The notes under the pieces: generated by a model
Told to the model about the DNA's origin: nothing
The model's database searches: none
The model's input: the letters and a program-made list of their open reading frames with translations, nothing else
Made by a program: the position numbers and the translations under genes
Assembly (NCBI GenBank): GCA_001788395.1
Contig: MGBT01000002.1
Location: forward strand, 4,192-44,882
From: Candidatus Rokubacteria bacterium GWA2_70_23
Lineage (GTDB): Bacteria; Methylomirabilota; Methylomirabilia; Rokubacteriales; CSP1-6
DNA: 40,691 nt
Direction of reading: 5' to 3'
Shown: one piece after another, positions 8,795-20,167 of the stretch
How the letters are laid out: every line of letters begins with the position of its first letter
Position numbering within the stretch: the stretch's first letter is position 1

Positions 8795-9379
8795 TCACGG
8801 CTTTCGCCTGGCCAGGAACAGAACATCGGTGGCGATCTCGGGCGCGGAGTATAGCTCTACATCGTTGCCGCATACGGCCGCGAACCTGTCTCGGGCATCG
8901 TGCTTCCACGTCTTGCTGCGTGATTGGTGCTGATACACCGCGAGCCAGTCGCCCGATTGCAAGACCTCCCACACGGCTGCGATGTCCTCCGTCGTGACGT
9001 GCTTGCCTGAGGGCTTGGCTGGAGCGATACCCGTGTAAGGATCCAGCAGGACAATCTTGGAACTCGCCACGCTTCGCACGGACTCGACTACGGCCTGTCG
9101 ATATTGCCGGCGGCGCTGAGGAATGAAGTGCGCGTCAATTACGACGATTCGGCGGTGTAGCAGGTCTCCGAGGCTGCGTACAGCGGTCACCTCCCGAAAG
9201 AAGGACCAGACTGCGGGCGAGATCGGTACTTCGCCCTTGCCGTTTAGCAAAGCGCCACGCTTCCCGGGGCGCAGGTAGGCCACCTGAACAATCGCCGCCA
9301 GCGAGTGGCGCTCTGCAAGGTGGGCCAGCGTACCCCATTTGACCAAGTCACGCTGGTCTGCGTACCAAGTGTCCTTCAC
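8795..9379 (-). CDS. Hypothetical cassette-like protein (about 194 aa, GTG start)
   Basis: VKDTWYADQRDLVKWGTLAHLAERHSLAAIVQVAYLRPGKRG...KIVLLDPYTGIAPAKPSGKHVTTEDIAAVWEVLQSGDWLAVYQHQSRSKTWKHDARDRF...LFLARRKP; start behind aaagg. Confidence 0.75.
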   Translation of the reverse strand: MKDTWYADQRDLVKWGTLAHLAERHSLAAIVQVAYLRPGKRGALLNGKGEVPISPAVWSFFREVTAVRSLGDLLHRRIVVIDAHFIPQRRRQYRQAVVESVRSVASSKIVLLDPYTGIAPAKPSGKHVTTEDIAAVWEVLQSGDWLAVYQHQSRSKTWKHDARDRFAAVCGNDVELYSAPEIATDVLFLARRKP

Positions 9380-9608
9380 GCCTGCTGGCCTTTCTTGTAC
9401 GCCGAAGTCTATCTCTCTTGAACTGCGATATCTGGCTGGGTAGGTCTGTATAGCACGACGAACGAGCCCGGCCGAGCTCCGTCGACACTCGCGTTTACGC
9501 GACCTTGCAGGGTACGCCCTCGGTCCCTTGCCGTGATACACCGCGAAGCGCTGCAAGCAATCAGCTGGGCCTCCGCGGCCAGCCCGATGTGTTTCCCGGC
9601 CTCCGAGG

Positions 9609-10360
9609 TCATGACAGGAACATCCGGTCGGCAGGGCTGCGGACTCCGGCCGGGCCCCGGTTGAGCACGTGGGTGTAGATCATGGTGGTGCTCACGTCGC
9701 GGTGGCCAAGCAACTCCTGGACCGTGCGGATGTCGTGGCTCTCCTCCAGCGGGTGGGTGGCACACGAGTGACGGAAGGTATGGCACGCCGCCTGCTTGGC
9801 AATCCCGGTGCTGCGGACGGCATCCTTCACGGCCCGCTGGAGAACGGATTCGTGGAGGTGGTGACGGCGACGCTGGGCGGTGAGGCGGTCCACGTACATG
9901 CGCGTGGCGGGGAAGACCCATTGCCACCCCCAGTCCCGGCCGGCGTTCGGGTACTTGCGCGTCAGCGCGTTGGGCAGCTCGACCCAGCCGGCGCCGTGCC
10001 GGAGGTCAGCTTGGTGTTGCTCGCGAGCGCGCTCGAGGTGGGCGATCAGCGCGGCCGTGACCGCGGCCGGCAACATCGTCACCCGATCTTTGCCGCCCTT
10101 GCCGTCGCGGATGACGATCTGGTTCGTCGCGAAGTCGACGTCCTTCACGCGTAGGCGACAGCATTCCAGCAGGCGAAGTCCCGCGCCGTAGGGCAGCAGC
10201 GCCCTGAGCCGTGGCACGCCATCGAGCCGCTGGAGGACGGCACGGACCTCATCCCGCGTCAGCACGACGGGCAGATGCTGGGGCCGCTTGGCCCGGACGA
10301 CGTCGTCGAGCCCCGGAAGCTCGACGCCGAGCACCTCGCGATAGAGGAAGAGCAGGGCGC
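9609..10360 (-). pseudogene. intI: Integron-type tyrosine recombinase (IntI family), N-terminal domain missing, catalytic domain intact
   Basis: GALLFLYREVLGVELPGLDDVVRAKRPQHLPVVLTRDEVRAVLQRL...; catalytic R (GAGLRLLE), HxxR (HTFRHS), LLGHRDVSTTMIYTHVLNRG with Tyr; IntI-specific insert (HQADLRHGAGWVELPNALTRKYPNAGRDWGWQWVFPATRMYVDRLTAQRRRHHLHESVLQRAVKDAVR). Coding begins abruptly next to the thioesterase stop; first available start is GTG at 10334. Confidence 0.9.
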
Positions 10361-10376
10361 CCAGGCGGGGGAGCGG

Positions 10377-10811
10377 CTACCTCCGGGTACGGATGGACCC
10401 CACGGAGGAGGCATGGGCACACTCTCGCCCTTCGTGGTCGCGCAGCATCGCCTCGAGGAAGACGACCGACCGCCCCCGCTTGACGACGTGGCCCTCGCCG
10501 ACCACGGGGCCCGCCGTCACAGGGGCGAGAAAGCTCACGGTGAGCGAGGAGGTGGACAGCATCTGGCCGGGCTCGAACAGGGTGTGGGCGGCCAGCGCCA
10601 TGCACATGTCGACATACGCGCTGATGATGCCGCCCTGCACCCCGCCCCCAGGGTTCAGGAACTCGTCCTTGACGGCGAACTCGATGGAGACGCGACCTTC
10701 GTCCACGGCCAGCACCCGGGCGCCCAGGAGGCGGGCGATGGGCGGGTCGGGGCGGCCGTGGTGATCGGTGATGAGCGAGCGGAGCCGGGCGAGCTGCGCG
10801 CGCTCCCCCAT
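10377..10811 (-). CDS. PaaI-family (hotdog) thioesterase
   Basis: [98 protein letters not shown]...; TGATG overlap with htrA. Confidence 0.88.
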   Translation of the reverse strand: MGERAQLARLRSLITDHHGRPDPPIARLLGARVLAVDEGRVSIEFAVKDEFLNPGGGVQGGIISAYVDMCMALAAHTLFEPGQMLSTSSLTVSFLAPVTAGPVVGEGHVVKRGRSVVFLEAMLRDHEGRECAHASSVGSIRTRR

Positions 10812-12279
10812 CAGCCCCGGGCCACGGTGAACGCCACGTAGAGCGCCTGGGACCCGCGCTGGAGCAAGAGCGTCACCCGGTCGCCTTCCTTGAGGTCCCG
10901 GGTGGCGCGCTCGAAGTCCTGCATGGACCGCACCCGCTGCCGGTTGACCTCGCGGATCACGTCGCCGCGCTGGAGCCCGGCCTCGGCCGCCGCGCCGTCC
11001 TCCTCCACCCGGACCACGACGACGCCCTCGGTGCCTCTCAGGTTGAGCTGGCGGGCGACTTCCGGGGTGATGGGCCGCAACTCCAGCCCCAGCATGTTCT
11101 TGCCGCGGTTGTTGGACTTGAGGGCGACGGTGTCGTCCGGCGTGTCGCCGATCTTGATCTCCATGGTCTTGTGCGTCTTGTCGCGCCACACGGTTACCGG
11201 CACGCCCTTGCCCGGCGGGGTGAGCGCGACCACCTTCTGCAAATCCTGTGGGTTGTCCACCTTCTTGGTGTCGAAGTTGGTGATGATGTCACCCGCCGCG
11301 ATCCCGGCCTTCTCGGCGGGGCTGTCCTGGACCACGTCGGAGATGAGGACGCCCTTGGCCTCGCGCAGGCCGAAGCTCGTCGCCAGCTCGGGCGTGAGCG
11401 GCTGGATGGACACGCCGAGCCAGCCCCGCGTCACCTTGCCCTTGGCCACCAGCTCGGTGTAGATGCGCCTGGCCATGTTCGCCGGGATGGAGAAGCCGAT
11501 GCCGACGTTGCCCCCGGAGCGGGAGAGGATGGCGCTGTTGATGCCCACCACCTCGCCGCTCATGTTCACCAGCGGGCCGCCGGAATTGCCGGGGTTGATG
11601 GCGGCATCGGTCTGGAGGAAGTCGTCGAAGGGTCCCCCGCCGAGGGACCGTCCCTTGGCGCTGATGATCCCCGCGGTCACCGTCTGTTGCAGCCCGAAGG
11701 GCGAGCCGATGGCCAGCACCCAGTCGCCGACCTTGATCTTGTCGGAGTCGCCGAGGCTCGCGGCAGGGTACGGGCCGCCGCCCTGGAGGCGCAGGACCGC
11801 GAGGTCCGTGCGCCGGTCCACGCCGATGAGCTTGGCCTTGTGTTTCTTACCGTCGGCGGTGACGGCCTCGATGTCCGTCGCGCGCTCGACGACGTGGGCG
11901 TTCGTGAGCGCGATGCCCGACGGGTCGACGATGACGCCGGAGCCGAGGCTCCGCTGCTGCTGCTCGCGCTCGGGGACCTCGCCGAAGAAGCGGCGGAAGA
12001 ACTCCTCGCCGAAGAACTCCTCGATGGGCGTCCGCCCCAGCGCGCCGCGCGTCACGGTGTTGATGTTGATCACTGCGGGGGCCACCGTCTCGGCGACCTG
12101 GGCGAAGCTCCCGGACGGCACCGGCAGGGCGGCCGGGATCACGCGGGCCTGCATGCCCGCGGGCAGAACGCGGAACGGCTTCCCCACGTCGGCCGTTTCG
12201 GTCCCCCACGTTACGGCGCCGGCCCCGAGCGCCGCTGCCACGAGGAGGAGGACTACCAAAGTGCGGCGCTTGATCGAGA

Positions 12280-12283
<4 letters not shown>
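10811..12283 (-). CDS. HtrA/DegP-type periplasmic serine protease with two PDZ domains (490 aa)
   Basis: Catalytic triad contexts [29 protein letters not shown]; two PDZ domains; N-terminal signal/TM segment. Confidence 0.96.
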
Positions 12284-14190
<1,907 letters not shown>

Positions 14191-14199
14191 CCGTACGTC

Positions 14200-14228
14200 A
14201 TGCTAGCGAACCCCCCCAGGGCTGTCAA
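14200..14228 (-). promoter_or_regulatory. sigma70-like promoter for ftsH
   Basis: Minus strand TTGACA (14223-14228), 17-bp spacer, TAGCAT (14200-14205), immediately upstream of the ftsH start. Confidence 0.6.
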
Positions 14229-14412
14229 ACCCGCGCCCTTTTCGACGTCGCGGCGTCAGGCGCTATTCGCTGCTGCCGCCGCCGCCCGTCTCCGTGCCCC
14301 GCTACTATAGACGCGTCCCGTGAGCCCAGGATTCGACAGCGGTGGCTGCGTGGGGAAGGCCGCTACGAGGCGTCCGGGCGGGGGGCGGCGGTGGGCGGGG
14401 TGAAGCGACGGG

Positions 14413-15108
14413 TCAGCAGGGACGTCCGCTCGGGGGCTGGTAGTCCGGGAGCTTGAAGGTGGTCATGAAGGAGTCCTCCCAGACCTCTAGCGGGAGACGC
14501 CCTACCTCTTGCTGGCCGTCAAAGAGCGTGAACTTGGCGCGCGCGGCCAGCTCCGGCGGGGTGAGCTTCCTGGCCAGGAAGTCCAGCAGGCTGGCGCGGT
14601 CCACGAAGACGGCGAGCGTCTCGTTCACCGGCTGCACACCCGGCTTGCCGTTGGTGCCGGGCTTGGGCCAGGTCAGGATGACCCCGAAGCCCTCGAGGGT
14701 GGGCTCCGTCCGGAGGCCCGGCAGGGCCGCCAGCCGCCGCAGCATCTCGACCCCATAGCGGGAGAACATCGCCGACTGGCGGCGCTCCTGGCCCAGCGCG
14801 GCGAATTGCGCCTCTTCGTGCTGGTCGATCTCGAGCCACACCGACAGGTAGCGGTCATCCGCCGCGGCGAAGCGGGGCTTGTTGAAGCCCACACCGTGCT
14901 TCCGGATGTCCACCCACGGCACGCAGCGATAGATCTGCTCGGAGAACTGCCGGAGCTGGGCGTGATAGGCCGTGCCGAGGCTCCTGCCCTTCGGCGTCGA
15001 GTACTTCTCGAGCGACAGAACGGCCTCGTCGGGTGGGACCGCCGAGGCCGGGAACGGCGATGTGCCGAGCAGCACCGCCGCGATCGCCACTGCCGTCCAG
15101 CGCGTCAT
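14413..15108 (-). CDS. Secreted hypothetical protein
   Basis: MTRWTAVAIAAVLLGTSPFPASAVPPDEAVLSLEKYSTPKGRSLGTAYHAQLRQFSEQIYRC... signal peptide plus protein-like body. Confidence 0.75.
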   Translation of the reverse strand: MTRWTAVAIAAVLLGTSPFPASAVPPDEAVLSLEKYSTPKGRSLGTAYHAQLRQFSEQIYRCVPWVDIRKHGVGFNKPRFAAADDRYLSVWLEIDQHEEAQFAALGQERRQSAMFSRYGVEMLRRLAALPGLRTEPTLEGFGVILTWPKPGTNGKPGVQPVNETLAVFVDRASLLDFLARKLTPPELAARAKFTLFDGQQEVGRLPLEVWEDSFMTTFKLPDYQPPSGRPC

Positions 15109-15125
15109 CGGGTCGGTTCTGGCGA

Positions 15126-15389
15126 TCAGTTCTGGAAGATCTGGTCGGGGCTGACGGTGATGGCCTTGCCCCACCAGGTCTCCGCGCGCGCGGCATCGAT
15201 GTCCGAGCGGGCGACGCGCGGCGCCTGGCCCTCCCGGTTGCGCCACGAGAAGCCAATGTGCTTGTCCGAGGCGAAGTGGGTGGTGTGGGCCTTCCACTCG
15301 GCCCACTCCTCGGACGTGGCGCAGCCCCCAGCCAACAGCAGGACCACCAGAGCGAGGGTGGCTCTCCCAAACCGTGCGCGCATGTTCAT
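15126..15389 (-). CDS. Small putative lipoprotein
   Basis: MNMRARFGRATLALVVLLLAGGCATSEEWAEWKAHTTHFASDKHIGFSWRNREGQ... lipobox LAGGC. Confidence 0.75.
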   Translation of the reverse strand: MNMRARFGRATLALVVLLLAGGCATSEEWAEWKAHTTHFASDKHIGFSWRNREGQAPRVARSDIDAARAETWWGKAITVSPDQIFQN

Positions 15390-15614
15390 GCCTCCTGTGT
15401 GGTAAGCGTGCGGTGTCAGATCCCTCGCTATGATAAGAGAGCGCCCCTGTGCCGTCAACCGGCATCGATGGCCCCCTGCGCGCGCCTCGGCCGCTTTTGC
15501 GCTTGCGAGGTCACAGCGGCTGGGGCATCCTCGATGCAGGAGGACAGCCGATGCCCGCCGCCTCGCCCCGAACCTCACTCCTGGTGGACACTGGGACATG
15601 TTAGGGGAGGAACC

Positions 15615-16517
15615 GTGAGCGACCCGCTGACCATCCTGGAGGAGCCCGAGGGTCTGCGCCGGCCGATCCTCATCATGGCGTTCGCCGGCTGGAACGATGC
15701 GGCCGAGTCGGCGACGGGCGCCGCGCGCTACCTGGGCCAGATCTGGCCGGCCCGTTCCTTCGCGAGCATCGATCCCGAGGAGTTCTACCACTTCGGGCTC
15801 TCCCGCCCCTACGTCCGCTTCAAGACCGGCTCGCGCAGCGAGCGCGAGATCGTCTGGCCCTCGACGGAGTTCTCGCTCTCCCAGCCGGAGGCCCTCGACC
15901 GGGACCTGATCGTCGGCGTCGCCGTCGAGCCCCACCTCAAGTGGCGCACCTACTGCGGCGCCGTCCTGGACCTGGCGCAGCGCGCCCGGGCCTCCCTCGT
16001 CCTCACGCTGGGAGCGCTCCTGGCCGAGGTGCCCCACACGCGCCCCGTCAAGCTCGTGGGCGGGGCGCACGATCCGGAGCTGTCGGCCCGGCTCGGGATC
16101 CGCCCAACCCGGTACGAGGGGCCAACGGGCATCGTGGGGGTGCTCAACACCCTCTGCCGCGAGCGGGGCGTGCCGACGGCGAGCCTCTGGGCCAACGTGC
16201 CCCACTACATCTCCGGGATCGAGAACCCGAAGGCCTCCATGGCGCTGGTCCGCCGCGTCCTGTCGCTCCTGAACGCCGAGGCCGATCTCTCGGACCTCGA
16301 GGAGGCGGCGCGCCAGTTCGACCAGAACCTCGAGGAGATCGTCTCGCAGAACGGGAAGATCGCGGAGTACGTCACGAAGCTCGAGCGGAAGAGCCTCGAC
16401 GAGGACGAGCCGGGGCCTGCGCGGCCGGGCGAGTTCCGCGACGAGCTTCCGTCCTCGGGCGATCTCGCGGCCGAGATCGAGCAGTTCTTCCGCCAGCAGC
16501 GCCCCGAGACCTCGTAG
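15615..16517 (+). CDS. PAC2-family protein
   Basis: VSDPLTILEEPEGLRRPILIMAFAGWNDAAESATGAARYLGQ...VLTLGALLAEVPHTRPVKLVGGAHD...; GTG start behind ggggagg. Confidence 0.88.
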   Translation: MSDPLTILEEPEGLRRPILIMAFAGWNDAAESATGAARYLGQIWPARSFASIDPEEFYHFGLSRPYVRFKTGSRSEREIVWPSTEFSLSQPEALDRDLIVGVAVEPHLKWRTYCGAVLDLAQRARASLVLTLGALLAEVPHTRPVKLVGGAHDPELSARLGIRPTRYEGPTGIVGVLNTLCRERGVPTASLWANVPHYISGIENPKASMALVRRVLSLLNAEADLSDLEEAARQFDQNLEEIVSQNGKIAEYVTKLERKSLDEDEPGPARPGEFRDELPSSGDLAAEIEQFFRQQRPETS

Positions 16518-16650
16518 CGCGGATTGCGCAACCCGGGACACGCGCGCTGCGCACGGGACGAGGGAGGTCCCCTGCGCTCGGCCCCGCGGGGGCTCTCCCC
16601 TGCGCCCCCCGCCCGGTCGCCTGATCGTCCCCTGGGACTCTCGCCGACAT

Positions 16651-16717
16651 CGCCGCCCCGGCATGCCCTCCGAACCCCGTGGGGTTCCGTGGGTGAGGAG
16701 GGCATGCCGGGGCGGCG
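16651..16717. repeat. Perfect 21-bp inverted repeat with conserved loop (hairpin family copy 2)
   Basis: cgccgccccggcatgccctcc (16651-16671) and ggagggcatgccggggcggcg (16697-16717); loop gaaccccgtggggttccgtgggtga. Confidence 0.95.
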
Positions 16718-16790
16718 ACGACTGGTGACGGTGGCTCCGGGTCCGGTGGCGAAGCTTCGCGCAAGAGGACGGCGCGATTACAATCGGCCC

Positions 16791-17660
16791 ATGGGCGCTG
16801 GCGCCGCGGCTCTCCTCCTGCTGGGTGTTCTGCTGCTCGGCGGCTCCCCGGCCTCGGCGGCACTCGAGGCCCGCGTGGTTCCGCCCGCGCCGCGTCAGGG
16901 CGCCGTGGCCGTGGTCTTCCTGGCGGGCGCGCAGGGCGCGCGCCAGGTCGAGGGAAGCCTGGGCGGGCGCTCGCTGGCCTTTTTTCAGTACGGCGAGGGG
17001 TACGCCGCCATCGCCGGCATCGATCTGGAGGCCCGGCCGGGCAAGACACCGTGGCGCGTTGGCGTCGTGGATTCGGGGGGAGAGGGGCGGCAGCTCCGTG
17101 GCAGCGTGACGATCAAGACGCGCAAGTTTCCCGTCCAGCGGCTCACCCTCCCCACGCACATGGTCGACCTCGACCCCGAAACCACGCGCCGCGCCGAGTC
17201 GGAGTCGGCCCGGCTGAAGACCCTGTACGAGACGGCGACACCGGAGCGGCTGTGGCGAGGGAGCTTCACGCGGCCCGTCGGCGGGGAAGGCAAGGGCGAG
17301 GGGTTCGGCTCGCGGCGCATCATCAACGGCCAGCCGCGACTGCCGCACTCGGGACTCGACTTCTCGGCGGAGCGCGGCGTTCCCGTCGTCGCGGCCAATC
17401 GCGGCCGCGTCGCCCTGGTGGCCGACTTCTTCTTTCCGGGCCGCCTCGTGGCGCTGGACCACGGCCTCGGGCTCTACACGCTGTACATGCACCTGGACCG
17501 CGTGGACGTGTCGGAAGGGACGCTGGTGGAGCGCGGCGAGCCCATCGGTGCGGTCGGGGCGTCCGGGCGCGCCACCGGGCCGCACCTGCACTTCGCCGCG
17601 CAGGTGCGGCAGGCCCGCGTGGACCCCGCCGCCCTCTTCGCTGTGCCCCTCCGCGACTGA
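16791..17660 (+). CDS. M23-family (LysM-less) peptidase, exported
   Basis: MGAGAAALLLLGVLLLGGSPASA signal; QPRLPHSGLDFSAERGVPVVAANRGRVALVADFFFPGRLVALDHGLGLYTLYMHLDRVDV...GPHLHFA. Confidence 0.92.
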   Translation: MGAGAAALLLLGVLLLGGSPASAALEARVVPPAPRQGAVAVVFLAGAQGARQVEGSLGGRSLAFFQYGEGYAAIAGIDLEARPGKTPWRVGVVDSGGEGRQLRGSVTIKTRKFPVQRLTLPTHMVDLDPETTRRAESESARLKTLYETATPERLWRGSFTRPVGGEGKGEGFGSRRIINGQPRLPHSGLDFSAERGVPVVAANRGRVALVADFFFPGRLVALDHGLGLYTLYMHLDRVDVSEGTLVERGEPIGAVGASGRATGPHLHFAAQVRQARVDPAALFAVPLRD

Positions 17661-17663
17661 GCG

Positions 17664-18560
17664 TCAGGGCAGCCGCAGGCTCCCGCTGAGGACCGTCACG
17701 GCGTGGCCGCCCACCCGCACGCGGGCGGGCTTGCGGCTTGCCACCAGCACGTCGACGAAGAGCCGCCCCGGCCGTCCGAGCATGTCCCCCTGCTCCGCGA
17801 TGAACTCCGCGTGGTCTCGGATCACTGGAACCTGGCGGGCCTCGAGCAGCCAGACGCCCATGGCGGAGTGGACGGAGCCCGTGACGAAGTCCTCCGGAAT
17901 GCCGTAGTGGGGCGCGAAGAAGCGGCAGTGCGTCGTGGAGTCCGGGTCCAGCGTCTGCTTCGACACCACGCAGATGCCACGGAGCTTGTTCCGCTGGCCG
18001 AACGTGGCGACGCGCTCCATGTCGGGCTGGAGCCGGCGGAGCGCCTCGAGCCCCCGGACGGGCACGAGGAGATCGGCGTCGGGAGTGACCGCCGGCGGGG
18101 CCCACCGGCTCAGCTCCAGCTCGGTCAGGCCGAGCGTCTCGAGGAGCGCGGGCATCTGTCCCTCGAAGGGCACGCAACTCGGCAGCGGCGGGATGACCCA
18201 GATGATCGTTCCGCCGACCTTGCGCTCCACCTGGGCCTCGAGGAGGCCCCCCAGGGTGTCGAAGACGACGCGGTCGCCAGGGAGCCGGCCGGCCTCGATC
18301 ATCGCGTGGACGGCGGCGAGCGTCGTGTGGCCCGAGTAGCCCACCTCGCGCGTGGGTGTGAACCACCGGAGGCGCAGGTCCGCGCCCTCGATCCTGGTAC
18401 GCGAGACGAAGGCGGTGCCCGACAGCTTCATCTCGGCGGCGATCCGCTGCATCTGTGCCTCGGAGAGCGCCTCGGCGTCGAGCACGACGGCGGCCGGGTT
18501 CCCGGCGAAGGGAAGGCTGGTGAACGCGTTGATCTGGACGATCGGAATCCAGATGCTCAT
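17664..18560 (-). CDS. PhzF-family isomerase/epimerase
   Basis: QINAFTSLPFAGNPAAVVLDAEALSEAQMQRIAAEMKLSGTAFV...; RWFTPTREVGYSGHTTLA. Confidence 0.92.
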   Translation of the reverse strand: MSIWIPIVQINAFTSLPFAGNPAAVVLDAEALSEAQMQRIAAEMKLSGTAFVSRTRIEGADLRLRWFTPTREVGYSGHTTLAAVHAMIEAGRLPGDRVVFDTLGGLLEAQVERKVGGTIIWVIPPLPSCVPFEGQMPALLETLGLTELELSRWAPPAVTPDADLLVPVRGLEALRRLQPDMERVATFGQRNKLRGICVVSKQTLDPDSTTHCRFFAPHYGIPEDFVTGSVHSAMGVWLLEARQVPVIRDHAEFIAEQGDMLGRPGRLFVDVLVASRKPARVRVGGHAVTVLSGSLRLP

Positions 18561-19672
18561 GGTCGGTCGCTCACGGGCCTCTCGAGCCTGATCCGCTCGC
18601 GGAGCCGCCGCGCCTGGCGGCCCAGCGCGCGAGTGGACCAGACGGTGGTGAGCGACTGCACCATCATGCCGTAGACGCGGACGCGCGGCACCTTGAGCCT
18701 GAGCGCCGGATCGAGCCAGTTCGGCTCCCGCGCGAGGAGGTCGAGCGTGCGCAGCCCGATGAGGAGCGGCCAGGCGCAGGCCAGCCGCATCCGCGCCTCG
18801 GCCCCGGGGATGGCGAACGTGTACTGCCAGCCGGCCTCGTAGTGATCCAGCGCGACATTGAGCAGCTCCACCAGCAGGGGCCGGAGCGCGCGCCCGGAGG
18901 CCGGGTCCAGGAGATCGCGCGGCTCGACGCCGAGGAGGGCCAGGTCATGGCTCGGCAGGTAGCAGCGACCCTGGCGCAGGTCGCGGGGCAGATCGCGGAG
19001 GACGTTGGTGAGTTGAAGGCCCTTGCCGAAGCGGACGCCCAGCGCCTTCATCTTCGCGAGGTCCCAGCCCTTGAGGCGCGGGCGGTGAGCCACATGCACC
19101 TCGGTCCAGAACTCGCCGACGCAGCCGGCCACGAGGTAGGTGTAACGGTCGAGATCCTGGCGCGTCGCGAGCGCCGCGAGCCCCCCCTCGTCCTCGCCGG
19201 GGAAGATCTCGAGGTCCTGGGTCATGCCCTCGATGATGGTGGCGAGCACCGCGCGCACGCGCTCGCGGTCCGCCGGCGGCAGCGCGCGGTGGGCGGCCAG
19301 GCAGTCGGGGAGGCGCTCGAGCAGCGTCCGCTCGGCCCCGAGGGCCTGGGCCTCCCGCGTGGCAGCCGCGATCTCCTCGAGGCGGCCCGGCACGTGGCCC
19401 TCCAGCTCGGCCCGCAGCGCCAGCAGGTGGGCGATCCGGGCGCGACGGGCGATGAGGCGCGAGTCGGCGATGGTGTCGGCGGCGCGGGCCAGGAGATAGG
19501 CGAGCCCGATGGTGGGGCGCACGGCAGCCGGCAGCACCGCCAGCGACAGGAAGAAGGAGCGGCTGACGCGCTTGAGCAGCGCGGAGGCGAGGTCCCCTCC
19601 GCCCACGGGCGCTAGTGCGCCTCCAACGAGTTTCGCCCGCTCCACGCGCGCCCCCGCACGGTGCCGGGCCAA
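18557..19672 (-). CDS. Squalene/phytoene synthase family protein
   Basis: RVSRSFFLSLAVLPAAVRPTIGLAYLLARAADTIADS...YTYLVAGCVGEFWTEV...GKGLQLTNVLRDLPRDLRQGRCYLP. Confidence 0.93.
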   Translation of the reverse strand: MARHRAGARVERAKLVGGALAPVGGGDLASALLKRVSRSFFLSLAVLPAAVRPTIGLAYLLARAADTIADSRLIARRARIAHLLALRAELEGHVPGRLEEIAAATREAQALGAERTLLERLPDCLAAHRALPPADRERVRAVLATIIEGMTQDLEIFPGEDEGGLAALATRQDLDRYTYLVAGCVGEFWTEVHVAHRPRLKGWDLAKMKALGVRFGKGLQLTNVLRDLPRDLRQGRCYLPSHDLALLGVEPRDLLDPASGRALRPLLVELLNVALDHYEAGWQYTFAIPGAEARMRLACAWPLLIGLRTLDLLAREPNWLDPALRLKVPRVRVYGMMVQSLTTVWSTRALGRQARRLRERIRLERPVSDRP

Positions 19673-19783
19673 GGAACGAGCCAGACAAGGCCCGAGGGAG
19701 GCGCGGGCGCGAGGCGTACTCGCTGTACCTTGAGCGCCCGCGCCGACCGAGAACGAAGTATGGCGAAGTTCATTGGACCGGCA

Positions 19784-20077
19784 CTAGTCCAGCTCCATGG
19801 GATTGATCGGCCGCTCGTCCGGAGAGTCCTTGGCCTTCTTGAGCCCCTCCTGGAATTTCCGATCCAGCACCTTGCCCTTGCTCTGCTCGGCCTTCATCTG
19901 CTCCTTGAAGTGCTCCTCCCGGCGGGAGGCCTCGCCCTTGAGCGCGGAGAGGGCCCCGCCCAGGTCGAGCCCCGACCGCGGGCGCGGGGGCGCCTCGTGG
20001 GCGATGACGGCCTCGAGCGCCGGGTCGATCGTGAGCCGGCCGTTGCAGCACGGACAGGTCACCGTGAAAGTCGCCAT
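19784..20077 (-). CDS. Small zinc-ribbon hypothetical protein (97 aa)
   Basis: MATFTVTCPCCNGRLTIDPALEAVIAHEAPPRPRSGLDLGGALSALKGEASRREEHF... Confidence 0.75.
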   Translation of the reverse strand: MATFTVTCPCCNGRLTIDPALEAVIAHEAPPRPRSGLDLGGALSALKGEASRREEHFKEQMKAEQSKGKVLDRKFQEGLKKAKDSPDERPINPMELD

Positions 20078-20167
20078 GGCAAGACCCTACCAGACGAAGG
20101 CTCCCCCCGCCAGCGCGGCGGCCGGCACTTTATCTTCGGACCTCTGAGACAGAAAACGAGCAGCCTG

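Noticed and set aside
15126-17591. 821-aa minus-strand ORF
   Set aside because: Antisense to PAC2 and M23 peptidase genes; only the C-terminal part (15126-15389, small lipoprotein) looks real.
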